Assembly: GCA_051005695.1 (NCBI GenBank)
Contig: JBPCJC010000041.1
Coordinates: 62,001 to 126,000 of the forward strand
Source: JACCTI01 sp051005695
GTDB lineage: Bacteria > Verrucomicrobiota > Verrucomicrobiia > Chthoniobacterales > UBA10450
Length of the DNA stretch: 64,000 nt
Direction of reading: 5' to 3'
In this document: one piece after another, positions 51,685 to 59,506 of the stretch
Layout of the letters: each line of letters starts with the position of its first letter
Numbering within the stretch: the first letter of the stretch is position 1
Made by a program: the position numbers and the translations under genes
The notes under the pieces: generated by a model
The model's input: the letters and a program-made list of their open reading frames with translations, nothing else
What the model was told of the DNA's origin: nothing
The model's database searches: none

Positions 51685-53703
51685 TTATCGCCGACGTCCA
51701 ACCGGCGCCGGGCCAAGACGGAAGGCCTCGACCAATCCGACTCCGGTGGCGTTGCCATGTCCGCGCACGATCACAGTGTAGTTGCCGGGCTCGAGGGTGG
51801 TAAGGATGGCGGATTCGAGGTCGTTGCCCGGTGCGAGTCCGGTGGCGGTAATGGCGGCGGCTCTGGTCGCGTTCGGCGTGCCGTCGGGTTCCTCCATCCA
51901 GTTATCGTTATGTTGGAGCAGATTGCCCTGGCCATCGTAGAGATCGAGCATCGGATCGCCTAACGACCCTGCGACTCCGCGTGCGCCTAACGAGGGCCCG
52001 CTCGCGCGCAGAAGAATTTGCTCTGGATTCGCGCCGCTCACGATCACGCCGCCGATGAGCACATTATCAACCGTGCCGACGACGGCGCGGCCGGAGAGAT
52101 TCGCCAGGTGGGTGTCCGTGTTCGGTTCCAGATCGTAACCCTCGATCAAACCAATACCGGTAGTGTTCCCGTTGCCGCGCAGGATGGCGGTGTAGTTGGT
52201 GCCGGCGTTGAGCATCACGACCATCGCGGATTCGTGGGGATCACTCGGCGGCAGACCAGTCTCGATGATGTCGGCCTTATTGGTGTCCTGCCAATCGTTG
52301 TTGATGGCGATCTGGTCCCCGTTGTTGTCGTGCAGTTCGAGCAACGGATCCATCAGCCGTCCCGGGATAGGTGTGCTCCCAACTTTGAGCGAAGGGCCGA
52401 TGCCGCGGAGGAGCACGCGTTTGGTGCCGGCGACGTGCCCTGTATCGGTGCGAATGATGAAGCCGCTGATGGCCACGTTATCGCCGGTCCCGACAAGTGC
52501 GCGCGTGGAAATGTTTACCAACTGCCGCTCCGCTGGGACGAACCCGATGCTGCCGAAAAGGCCATGGTCTTCAAGCGAATCGGGGCCCGCGATCCCGGCC
52601 GCGAAATAGAGTGTGCCAGCGCCGCCGCCGTTTCCGCCATTACCGAAACGCAAACCCCACAAACCGTCGATGGTGATCGGATCGCGGGCGGCGTCTTCGA
52701 GTTGTCCGAGGAACTCGCCCGTCGCTGGATCGAAGGCGTTGATCCGGCCGTCGCCGAAGTTTCCGATCAGGAGATCACTCGAAAACGGACCGAAGCTGGC
52801 CGGTGCGAGGACAACACCCCACGGCGAATTCAAAGTGCCCTGCGACGCGAACCGGCCGAGGAGGTTGCCGTTCAAGTCGAACTTGTTGATGTAGCCGTGG
52901 CCGGGGCCGCGGACATCGTCGTGTGCGCTCTCGTCCTGTCGCGCGTGGGTGACATGGAGGACGCAGTTAATGTTCTGGATGCCGCAGGGCGCGTAGCCCG
53001 CGGGAATGGTCGGATCACTGAAGCTGCCGGCCAGCGTTGCGCGCGCGTAGTTCGCATCGAAAACATCGACCACGCCATTATGAAAATCGGCCGCGTAAAG
53101 GTAGTTGGCGGTCCCGTTATTTCCGCTCGCCAATCCTTTGTAGATCGAGCCCGCGCTGCTGCGATCCACTCCGATCACCGCGGCAGTCGCCGTCGATCCT
53201 GGCCAACCGGAAATAGTCCCGTCTTCGGTCGCGAAAATAAAACGCGCCGGGGCGGGAGATCCGGAAGGGGAGGCGACTTGGAAATCCGAGGTTCCGTTAA
53301 AGACGATGCCGGTCGGGCTGCCGGCAGTTCCGCCCGCCGCCGGTGGCACTGTCACCACCAACGCCTGCGGTGTCCCGCTACTATTATAGAGAGAGGAGAC
53401 GCCCGCGTGATTATCGGCCACCCAAAAGGGCGAGGTCGCGCTGGAGGCGATGCCCCACGGATTGACCAGGTTCGGATCAGTGTGTGCGGCCATGCCCGGC
53501 AAGTCCGAGACGAGATTCGTTTGCAGATAGACTTGGGCGAAGCCAAGCGGCCCGACCCATATCGCAGCCACGAGCAGCGCCGCGTGAAGAATGCGTGCGA
53601 ACGATTTTTGTCGGCGTGGAATTCGCAGGTTAGAGTCGACTTGAGCTGTCGTTAGGCAGAGGGCGCGCCGGAATGGAACGCCAAGGTTGCACTGGAGGTT
53701 CAT
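51685..53703 (-). CDS. secreted TIGR03118 protein with two C-terminal repeats
   Basis: The 672-residue product starts at ATG 53703 (GGAAA site upstream), with a hydrophobic export segment near residues 36-57. Residues 60-420 form a TIGR03118 propeller: LVSDLPGMAAHTDPNLVNPWGIA, SPFWVADNHAGVSSLYN, GTPTGIVFN-like SPTGIVFNGT, LYAADFHNGVVDVFDA and LNSPWGVVLAPASFGPFS. Two repeats of the shared 120-residue type then follow (VGTGDNVAISGFII, GIGPSL, DPLLELHDNNG, NDWQ, ESAMVVML, GIGLIEGYDLE). It is probably extracellular; the function of TIGR03118 is unknown. Confidence 0.85.
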   Translation of the reverse strand: MNLQCNLGVPFRRALCLTTAQVDSNLRIPRRQKSFARILHAALLVAAIWVGPLGFAQVYLQTNLVSDLPGMAAHTDPNLVNPWGIASSATSPFWVADNHAGVSSLYNSSGTPQALVVTVPPAAGGTAGSPTGIVFNGTSDFQVASPSGSPAPARFIFATEDGTISGWPGSTATAAVIGVDRSSAGSIYKGLASGNNGTANYLYAADFHNGVVDVFDANYARATLAGSFSDPTIPAGYAPCGIQNINCVLHVTHARQDESAHDDVRGPGHGYINKFDLNGNLLGRFASQGTLNSPWGVVLAPASFGPFSSDLLIGNFGDGRINAFDPATGEFLGQLEDAARDPITIDGLWGLRFGNGGNGGGAGTLYFAAGIAGPDSLEDHGLFGSIGFVPAERQLVNISTRALVGTGDNVAISGFIIRTDTGHVAGTKRVLLRGIGPSLKVGSTPIPGRLMDPLLELHDNNGDQIAINNDWQDTNKADIIETGLPPSDPHESAMVVMLNAGTNYTAILRGNGNTTGIGLIEGYDLEPNTDTHLANLSGRAVVGTVDNVLIGGVIVSGANPEQILLRASGPSLGARGVAGSLGDPMLDLYDGQGNLLQHNDNWMEEPDGTPNATRAAAITATGLAPGNDLESAILTTLEPGNYTVIVRGHGNATGVGLVEAFRLGPAPVGRRR

Positions 53704-53920
53704 AGCACTTTTCCTTTCGCTTGAGCAAACGTGGTTACGAGAATTTCCCGCTCCACTTCTGGTTTTAAAAGCCGGTGAACGCTCGAAGTCTGCCAATCGA
53801 GCGGAATCGCACAAGCCCTGCGAAGTAACAAAGTTGTTACTTTTGGCAGTCGCGTGGGAACTGCCGGCGGCCCGCCGGTCTCGTCGACAAACTACTAGCT
53901 GACAGTTCCGTTACGAACGA

Positions 53921-54481
53921 CTAACGACGCCGGCTGTTGAGCAAACGCGTCGCCGCCATGGTCAGGGCGCCGATCACGATCGGGTTCCCCAGCGCCTTCA
54001 CGAACCACGGCTTTTCGGCGACGGCCTGTTGCAGGATCTGCGGATTTTCTTTGCGCGCGTAGTTCATCAATTTCGCGGCATCGTCTCCGCTCATCTGCGC
54101 GGGATCCGTGGTGCCGAGGCCGAGCATGCGCGCAATTTGTCCGATCGCGGACGCGCCGCCACCGCCACCACCACCACCAACCATGTTGCCGAGCGCGCCG
54201 ACTCCGCCGGCACCGGCGAGCGCATTCAACAATCCGCCTAACAAGTCCTGGCGTTGCTGCGGGCCGGCTTGGGCAACTGCATTTTGGGCGGCGTCGTTGA
54301 ATTGATCGTCCGGCAGTTGCCGGAGATGATCGGCAACCGCCTGATGGTAAGTCTGGTTATCAAATTCCTTGTCGTCTTCGTGGTGGGAAACAAAGCGATC
54401 GTGGAATTCGCCCGCGTCGGCGGCGGCCGCAGGCGCGCCGCCGGTGAATTGCTGAAGAAAGTCTTCGAGAAGTCTGGCCAT
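53921..54481 (-). CDS. DUF937-like protein
   Basis: A 186-residue protein from ATG 54481: MARLLEDFLQQFTGGAP, an acidic DDKEFDNQTYHQAVADHL helix, a QQRQDLLGGLLNALAGAGG segment, a run of eight glycines and a final hydrophobic stretch (GNPIVIGALTMAATRLLNSRRR). The layout, with Gly-rich middle and Ala/Leu helices, resembles DUF937 proteins. Function is not known. The 217 bases between its stop and the TIGR03118 gene start hold no gene. Confidence 0.65.
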   Translation of the reverse strand: MARLLEDFLQQFTGGAPAAAADAGEFHDRFVSHHEDDKEFDNQTYHQAVADHLRQLPDDQFNDAAQNAVAQAGPQQRQDLLGGLLNALAGAGGVGALGNMVGGGGGGGGASAIGQIARMLGLGTTDPAQMSGDDAAKLMNYARKENPQILQQAVAEKPWFVKALGNPIVIGALTMAATRLLNSRRR

Positions 54482-54545
54482 AGTTTTGGGTTTTCTTTTT
54501 TTGGGATCTGAACTCTTTCGTCGTGGAAATTTGCGCGTTCGATTG

Positions 54546-56039
54546 TTAAAATCCACTCGCCTTCACGACCTGGTCGTCGTGAATCAGGACGGTGTGGGTT
54601 TGCATTGGGCCGACAACGCCAGTGCTGCTCTTGGACCCGACGCCAACGATCACCAGGTAGCCGTAGATTTTTCGGCCGCCGACATCCGCGAGATCCGCCG
54701 GTTTCGGTTCCGATTGCCATTGAACCATCGCGTTCGTTGGGTCCCGCACCGTTTTGCGTAACCAGTCGCCGACGATTTTTTTGTAATCACTCGGGAACAT
54801 TCCATACGGCGAGGCGTCAGGCGCACTCGCGGAAGGAGCGGGCGCTGGGGTGGGTGGAATGGCCGCCGCCGGAACTGCGCTCTCGCTCGCCGCAGGCCCG
54901 GGTGCGATCTGGTCGGTTCCGGGCGCGACGCATTTGGTCAGCAAATCCGCTAAACGCCAGCCGGCGCGTTGCAGTTCATCTTTCACGATGATCCCCGCCC
55001 AGGCGCGATAACCAAGATGATCGGGCATCTGTTTTTCGTGCGCGACGCCGGAGGCCAGCGTGGTTCCGTCGTCCTGGGTTTTGCCGGTGATGCCCTGGAA
55101 ATCGAGACGCGAATGCGCTTCGCGCGCGATCGGTAAGATTTCGTTCGCCCACGCTTCGGCGTAATCTTTCAGCGGAAGATTCGCCGGCATCCGCCAGACT
55201 TTTGGTTGGATCGAAGCGAAGGCGTGGACGACGGTTTTTTCCGCCGCACTCATTTCCGATTTTCGCTCTTCCTTGTCCGCCGGTCCGCTGTTTCCCGGAA
55301 GCAACGCCTTCACCGGATCGCCATCCCAAAAGCTATGGAGCTTTTGCGGCTTCGAAGAAAGGCCGCCGGGCACTTCGAGCATGATCGAGTTGCCGCCCTG
55401 ATCGTCGAGCGCCGGTTTGCCGAGATCCGGATTCGTCGGGTGGCCGCTAGCATCAAAATATGCCGCCCCGACATGCAACGGCTGATGGATGTCGCCGAGA
55501 TAATGCGCGAGCAAAATGATTGCGACCGGCTTGGTGATTTTGCGCGGATTGTTTTCCGGAATTTCTCCGCGCAAAACTCCGATGCAGTAGGTGATCATGT
55601 GGACGATATCCCACTGGCTGCGACCGGTTTTGCCGCTGGCATATTTCGCCGCTTCCACCGGCACATCGGTGTAATGGAACCAATGATGCGACGGGTTCGG
55701 AGAATTGTTGTCGTGCGTGGGCTGGTTCGCTTTCCAGAATTCGCGTAACTGCGCGGCCAGCCGCGGACGCGACGAAAAATAGCCGGCGTTCTTCGGATCA
55801 TCAATCCCCTTTTTGTCCCAGCCCTTGATCGTGTCGGGGGTTTGCGCGGCTTCCCGCAAACTCATTCCATCAAGCATGACCGCGATCTTCTTACCCGCGG
55901 GCGTGTTCGCCAGAAGCTCGTCAGCAATCGCGCCGACAATGTGGTGTCCATCCGGGCCGTAAGCGCGCACCGCCTGGGCGGAGAAGGCCAGCAACGCGAT
56001 CGCGAGGAGAGCGCGTGAGCGGCAATGCGGAAGCGTCAT
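54546..56039 (-). CDS. S1/P1 nuclease with C-terminal extension
   Basis: A 497-residue exported protein (signal RALLAIALLAFSAQAVRA). The zinc-nuclease core runs about residues 23-310: YGPDGHHIVGAIADELL, HHWFHYTDVPVE, LAHYLGDIHQPLHVG and GGNSIMLE, giving the His/Asp ligands of three zinc ions. Homologues begin the mature chain with Trp, whose free amino end binds zinc. Here the predicted first residues are A-Y-G, so Tyr replaces Trp. A Pro/Ala/Ser linker and a second small domain (YKKIVGDWLRKTVRDPTNAMVQW) extend the chain by about 150 residues. It degrades single-stranded nucleic acid outside the cytoplasm. Confidence 0.88.
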   Translation of the reverse strand: MTLPHCRSRALLAIALLAFSAQAVRAYGPDGHHIVGAIADELLANTPAGKKIAVMLDGMSLREAAQTPDTIKGWDKKGIDDPKNAGYFSSRPRLAAQLREFWKANQPTHDNNSPNPSHHWFHYTDVPVEAAKYASGKTGRSQWDIVHMITYCIGVLRGEIPENNPRKITKPVAIILLAHYLGDIHQPLHVGAAYFDASGHPTNPDLGKPALDDQGGNSIMLEVPGGLSSKPQKLHSFWDGDPVKALLPGNSGPADKEERKSEMSAAEKTVVHAFASIQPKVWRMPANLPLKDYAEAWANEILPIAREAHSRLDFQGITGKTQDDGTTLASGVAHEKQMPDHLGYRAWAGIIVKDELQRAGWRLADLLTKCVAPGTDQIAPGPAASESAVPAAAIPPTPAPAPSASAPDASPYGMFPSDYKKIVGDWLRKTVRDPTNAMVQWQSEPKPADLADVGGRKIYGYLVIVGVGSKSSTGVVGPMQTHTVLIHDDQVVKASGF

Positions 56040-56104
56040 CTCGCGAGACACGATAGAGCGCGAAGAAAAAAGGTCGCGTACAAATTGGCGCGCAAAATCA
56101 ACGG

Positions 56105-58303
56105 TTAGTTTTGGTCAAACAAATCGCTCCGCCCGACGCGTTCGCCTTTCATCATCACGAACGAGATCGCGGAAAGCGCATGCACATCCTGGAGCGGGTT
56201 GCCGTCAACGACGAGAAGGGTCGCTTCTTTTCCTTTTTCGATTGTGCCCATGCGCGCATCGGCGCGGAGTAACTTGGCGGCGTTCGAAGTCGCGGCTTCG
56301 AGCGCGACGTCGATCGGGATTCCGGCGGCGACCCAGAGTTCAATCTCGTGCTGCACCGTCGGGCCATGAATCACCAGAAAATTTCCGGCGTCGCTTCCGG
56401 TAACGAGGATGACACCCGCGTGCCAGGCCTTGAGCAAATTCTTTGCGCCCATCTCGACCGACATCGGGTAATGCGAAATGCCTTCGCGCATCTGCGCCAT
56501 CTTCGGATCGCTCAACGCGTGCTCCGTGCCCGCCAGCAATTCTTTCGGCGCGACTTGCTGGACTAACGAGCGCTTGAGCAGCGCGCCGTCGCCGCGGCCG
56601 AAAGCGGCCACTCCTTCGGCCACGCTCAGCGTTGGATCGAGCGCGATCCCTTTTGCCTTCATCTCCGCGATGACCGCGTCCGGAATTTCATCCGCGTAGG
56701 ATCCGTGCTCGACCGAGTCAGTCCCAATCCGGACGGCATCGGCCACGTCAGCGGCGTTGCCGGTATGGATCGCGACTGGAAGTTTTTTTGCGTGGGCCTC
56801 GTTCACCACTGCCACGAGCAGATCCACGTTCATGCGCACGAACGGATACGCGGGCACGCCCGATTCGAGCACGCCTTTGATCGCGTTCACGCCTTTCGCG
56901 GCCAGCTCGTCGACTTGTTGGCGCGCTTCCTCCGCGGTCTTCGGCGTGCGTACAAAACCGGCCAGAAAACTCGCGCGCAATGTCTCCGGCATGAACTTCG
57001 CATACTCGGTTCCGTGTCCGCCTTCGGCGGTGAAGAGCGGGCCACAGAAAAATAATTCCGTCCCTAGTTTTTCGCCGCTGCCGAAAAGACGGCGGAGCTT
57101 GATCATGTCGTCGAGACTGTCACCGGCGCTGCGCACCGCGGTCACGCCGCTGTACAAATACGCCTCCAGTTCGCGCTCGCCGTTCTTCGGATCGAAGCCC
57201 TTGCTTTGATCGTCATAAAACCCGCCGCTGGCGCCGAGATGCACGTGCATGTCGATCAGCCCGGGGAGCAAAGTTTTGCCGGCGGCTTCGATCGGCTCGG
57301 CGTTCAAGCTCTTCGCATCGGGCGCCGGGCCATCATAAATTTCCGCGATTTTCCCTCTGCGCACCAGCACCGAGCCAGACTCGATCACCTTGCCGTCGCC
57401 GACAAAAATGCGCGCGTTCTGGATCAACCAACTCCGCCCGCGCCGGACATCACGCGCGAGGATTTTGGCCTTCACCAGGTCTTCGCGACTCCACGCCTGA
57501 TACACGCCTAACAAGAGGAACGGGATGAAGACGGCGACCACCCAAAGCTTCGCCGCCGGGCGCAATTTTTCCTCTTTCTCCCAGCGGAAAAGTTTCGTCG
57601 CGATGAACATCCCGACTAACGCCGTAATCAAAAGCGCGAGCACCGGCAGCCAATTTTGCGCGACCGATTCGCCGCGTTGCAGAATTCCGGCCAGCCCAGT
57701 CATCAAATAAGTCGCCGGGATAAATTGCGCGACGATTTGCAGCCAGGTCGGGAACATGGTGATCGGAAAAGTCGCGCCGCTGAGGAAGAGCATTCCCATG
57801 TAGAGCGGTTGAATCAGGAGCATCGTTTCCTGGGTGGAATTGACGACCGCGGCGATGATCAAACCAATCGAACGCAAAGCGAGCGAGCCAATGCAAACGA
57901 AGATGAAAAACGAAAGCAGATTCGGCGGCACGTGCATTCCGTAGAGGCGATTCGCCAGGATCAGGGTGACGATCACGCTCGGCAGATAAAGAATCACCCC
58001 GGTGATCATCGACGCCATCAGCAGCGGAACGGGCGTGATCGGTGTGACCTTGTAACGCCGCAAAACATCGTTCTCGCGCTCCTGCACTGCGCGCATCCCC
58101 GCGCCGAAAAGTCCGTTCCCGAGAATCCCGATCGTCGTCACCATGGTCATGACCAGGAGCACGACCGTGCCTTGTTTCGCGCCGAAGCCCTGGCCGAAAG
58201 TGAAAAAGAAAACCAGCGGGAAAAAGTAATTGAAGACGAGGACGGATTTGTTCCGGAGCGCGAGCTTCAGGTCGATGACGAAGAGGGCGAAAAAAGCTTT
58301 CAT
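56105..58303 (-). CDS. ABC-2 permease fused to an amidohydrolase
   Basis: One 732-residue frame, with no stop or shift. Residues 1-245 are an ABC-2 permease with six spans (FALFVIDLKLALRNKSVLVF, MLFLSGATFPITMFPTWLQ). Residues 265-285 form a further span (LWVVAVFIPFLLLGVYQAWS). Residues 310-732 are an imidazolonepropionase-type amidohydrolase with metal ligands LIDMHVHLG (HxH), AIHTGN, SVEHGSYAD and TGSDAGNF (Asp). The hydrolase domain lies beyond the last span and so is predicted periplasmic. It follows its ATPase gene by 7 bases. Confidence 0.85.
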   Translation of the reverse strand: MKAFFALFVIDLKLALRNKSVLVFNYFFPLVFFFTFGQGFGAKQGTVVLLVMTMVTTIGILGNGLFGAGMRAVQERENDVLRRYKVTPITPVPLLMASMITGVILYLPSVIVTLILANRLYGMHVPPNLLSFFIFVCIGSLALRSIGLIIAAVVNSTQETMLLIQPLYMGMLFLSGATFPITMFPTWLQIVAQFIPATYLMTGLAGILQRGESVAQNWLPVLALLITALVGMFIATKLFRWEKEEKLRPAAKLWVVAVFIPFLLLGVYQAWSREDLVKAKILARDVRRGRSWLIQNARIFVGDGKVIESGSVLVRRGKIAEIYDGPAPDAKSLNAEPIEAAGKTLLPGLIDMHVHLGASGGFYDDQSKGFDPKNGERELEAYLYSGVTAVRSAGDSLDDMIKLRRLFGSGEKLGTELFFCGPLFTAEGGHGTEYAKFMPETLRASFLAGFVRTPKTAEEARQQVDELAAKGVNAIKGVLESGVPAYPFVRMNVDLLVAVVNEAHAKKLPVAIHTGNAADVADAVRIGTDSVEHGSYADEIPDAVIAEMKAKGIALDPTLSVAEGVAAFGRGDGALLKRSLVQQVAPKELLAGTEHALSDPKMAQMREGISHYPMSVEMGAKNLLKAWHAGVILVTGSDAGNFLVIHGPTVQHEIELWVAAGIPIDVALEAATSNAAKLLRADARMGTIEKGKEATLLVVDGNPLQDVHALSAISFVMMKGERVGRSDLFDQN

Positions 58304-58310
58304 GGTCTCG

Positions 58311-59240
58311 TTAGTCGCGCAGCTTCTTGCCGGTGAGTTCGATAAAAACATCCTCCAGCGTAGGCCGTTTCAAGTGCACATCTTCCAGCTCGATGCCTTG
58401 GGCATCGATCCATTTCACCATCTCGACCAGCGTCCGCGCCGTTCGTCGGGAAGTCACTTTCAAATGCCGGCCATCCTTCGCCAGATCACTCGTTAGGCCT
58501 TCCGGCCAATCCGGGAGCGCGCCGCCGCGCCACGGTTGCGCGAGAGTGATTTCGATCGCGGATTGATTCGCGCTTTTCTCCTGCAACTCTCGCGGCGAAC
58601 CGATCGCAATAATTTTTCCGGCATCGATGATCGCCACCCGATCGCACAACCGTTCCGCTTCCTCGATGTAGTGCGTGGTCATCAAAATTGTGCGCTTCTC
58701 CGCCCGCAGTTCCTCGATCAAATCGCGAATTTCCAAGCGCGCCTGCGGATCGAGCCCGGTCGTCGGCTCATCGAGAAAAAGCATCTGCGGCTCATTGATC
58801 AAGGCCAGCGCGATTGCGAGGCGCTGCTTCTGTCCGCCGGAAAGCGTCGAATAGGCCGCGTCCTTTTTTTCCCAGACTTGCAGGCGTTTCAGGAGCGCAT
58901 CGCCATCGCCGTTCCGAGTGTAAAATGCCGCGAAAAGTTTCAGCGCTTCGTGCACCGTGATCTTGTCCGGCAGATTCGTCGCCTGCAGGCAAACCCCGAT
59001 CCGATCTTTCAATTGCCGCTTCTGTTTGTCCGGATCAAAGTCGAGCACCTTCACTTCGCCGCTGGTGCGCGGCCGCAAGCCTTCCAGAATTTCGACCGTG
59101 GAAGTTTTCCCGGCGCCATTCGGGCCGAGCAAGCCGAAGACCTCGCCCGAGCGCACCTCGAAATCGATCCCCTTGACCGCCTCGAAGGCGCCGTAGGATT
59201 TGGTCAAGCCGCGGACGTAGATCGCGAATTCGCCGTTCAT
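58311..59240 (-). CDS. ABC-2 type transporter ATPase
   Basis: A 309-residue ATPase: Walker A GPNGAGKTS, Q-loop VCLQATNLPDKI, signature TLSGGQKQRLAIALAL, Walker B MLFLDEPTTGLDPQ and H-loop LMTTHYIEEAERLC. The style is that of drug, polysaccharide or haem exporters (DrrA/CcmA-like). Its C-terminal domain (about residues 235-309) is the usual extension. It is first in a two-gene operon with the permease-amidohydrolase fusion. Its stop is part of a CGTTAGTC variant of the dispersed word. Confidence 0.93.
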   Translation of the reverse strand: MNGEFAIYVRGLTKSYGAFEAVKGIDFEVRSGEVFGLLGPNGAGKTSTVEILEGLRPRTSGEVKVLDFDPDKQKRQLKDRIGVCLQATNLPDKITVHEALKLFAAFYTRNGDGDALLKRLQVWEKKDAAYSTLSGGQKQRLAIALALINEPQMLFLDEPTTGLDPQARLEIRDLIEELRAEKRTILMTTHYIEEAERLCDRVAIIDAGKIIAIGSPRELQEKSANQSAIEITLAQPWRGGALPDWPEGLTSDLAKDGRHLKVTSRRTARTLVEMVKWIDAQGIELEDVHLKRPTLEDVFIELTGKKLRD

Positions 59241-59342
59241 GGATAAGTGAGGCGATTAATTCACAGAGCGCGGGATGGGGAACAAGAAGAAACGTCGCTC
59301 CGCGAAATCTCCGCTCCTTCTCGCGCGACTTCTTCCAGCGTT

Positions 59343-59490
59343 TGTCATCCTGAGCCGCGGAGACGGCGAAGGATCTCGCAACACGGCACAAGACGCAAAA
59401 TCGAAAGCCGTGGGCCGGTGACCAGTGCGGGCGCGTCTTTATCTTCCACCCGCGCGAGGTCCCTCCTCGTCTTCGCGACTCGGGATGACA
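59343..59490. repeat. imperfect palindromic element (TGTCATCC...GGATGACA)
   Basis: Arms of about 37 bases at 59343-59379 and 59452-59490 are imperfect complements: the left begins TGTCATCCTGAG and runs through GGCGAAGGATCTCGC; the right runs through CGAGGTCCCTCC to CTCGGGATGACA. The 148-base unit codes for nothing and sits between lnt and the ABC ATPase gene. It resembles dispersed palindromic elements of MITE type and is unrelated to the element at 30542-30679. Confidence 0.7.
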
Positions 59491-59506
59491 CGAGTTCTTG
59501 GAAAGA

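Noticed and set aside
52018..53655. A 545-codon plus-strand frame opposite the TIGR03118 protein
   Set aside because: Arg/Asp/Val-rich composition without motifs; the minus-strand protein is clearly real.
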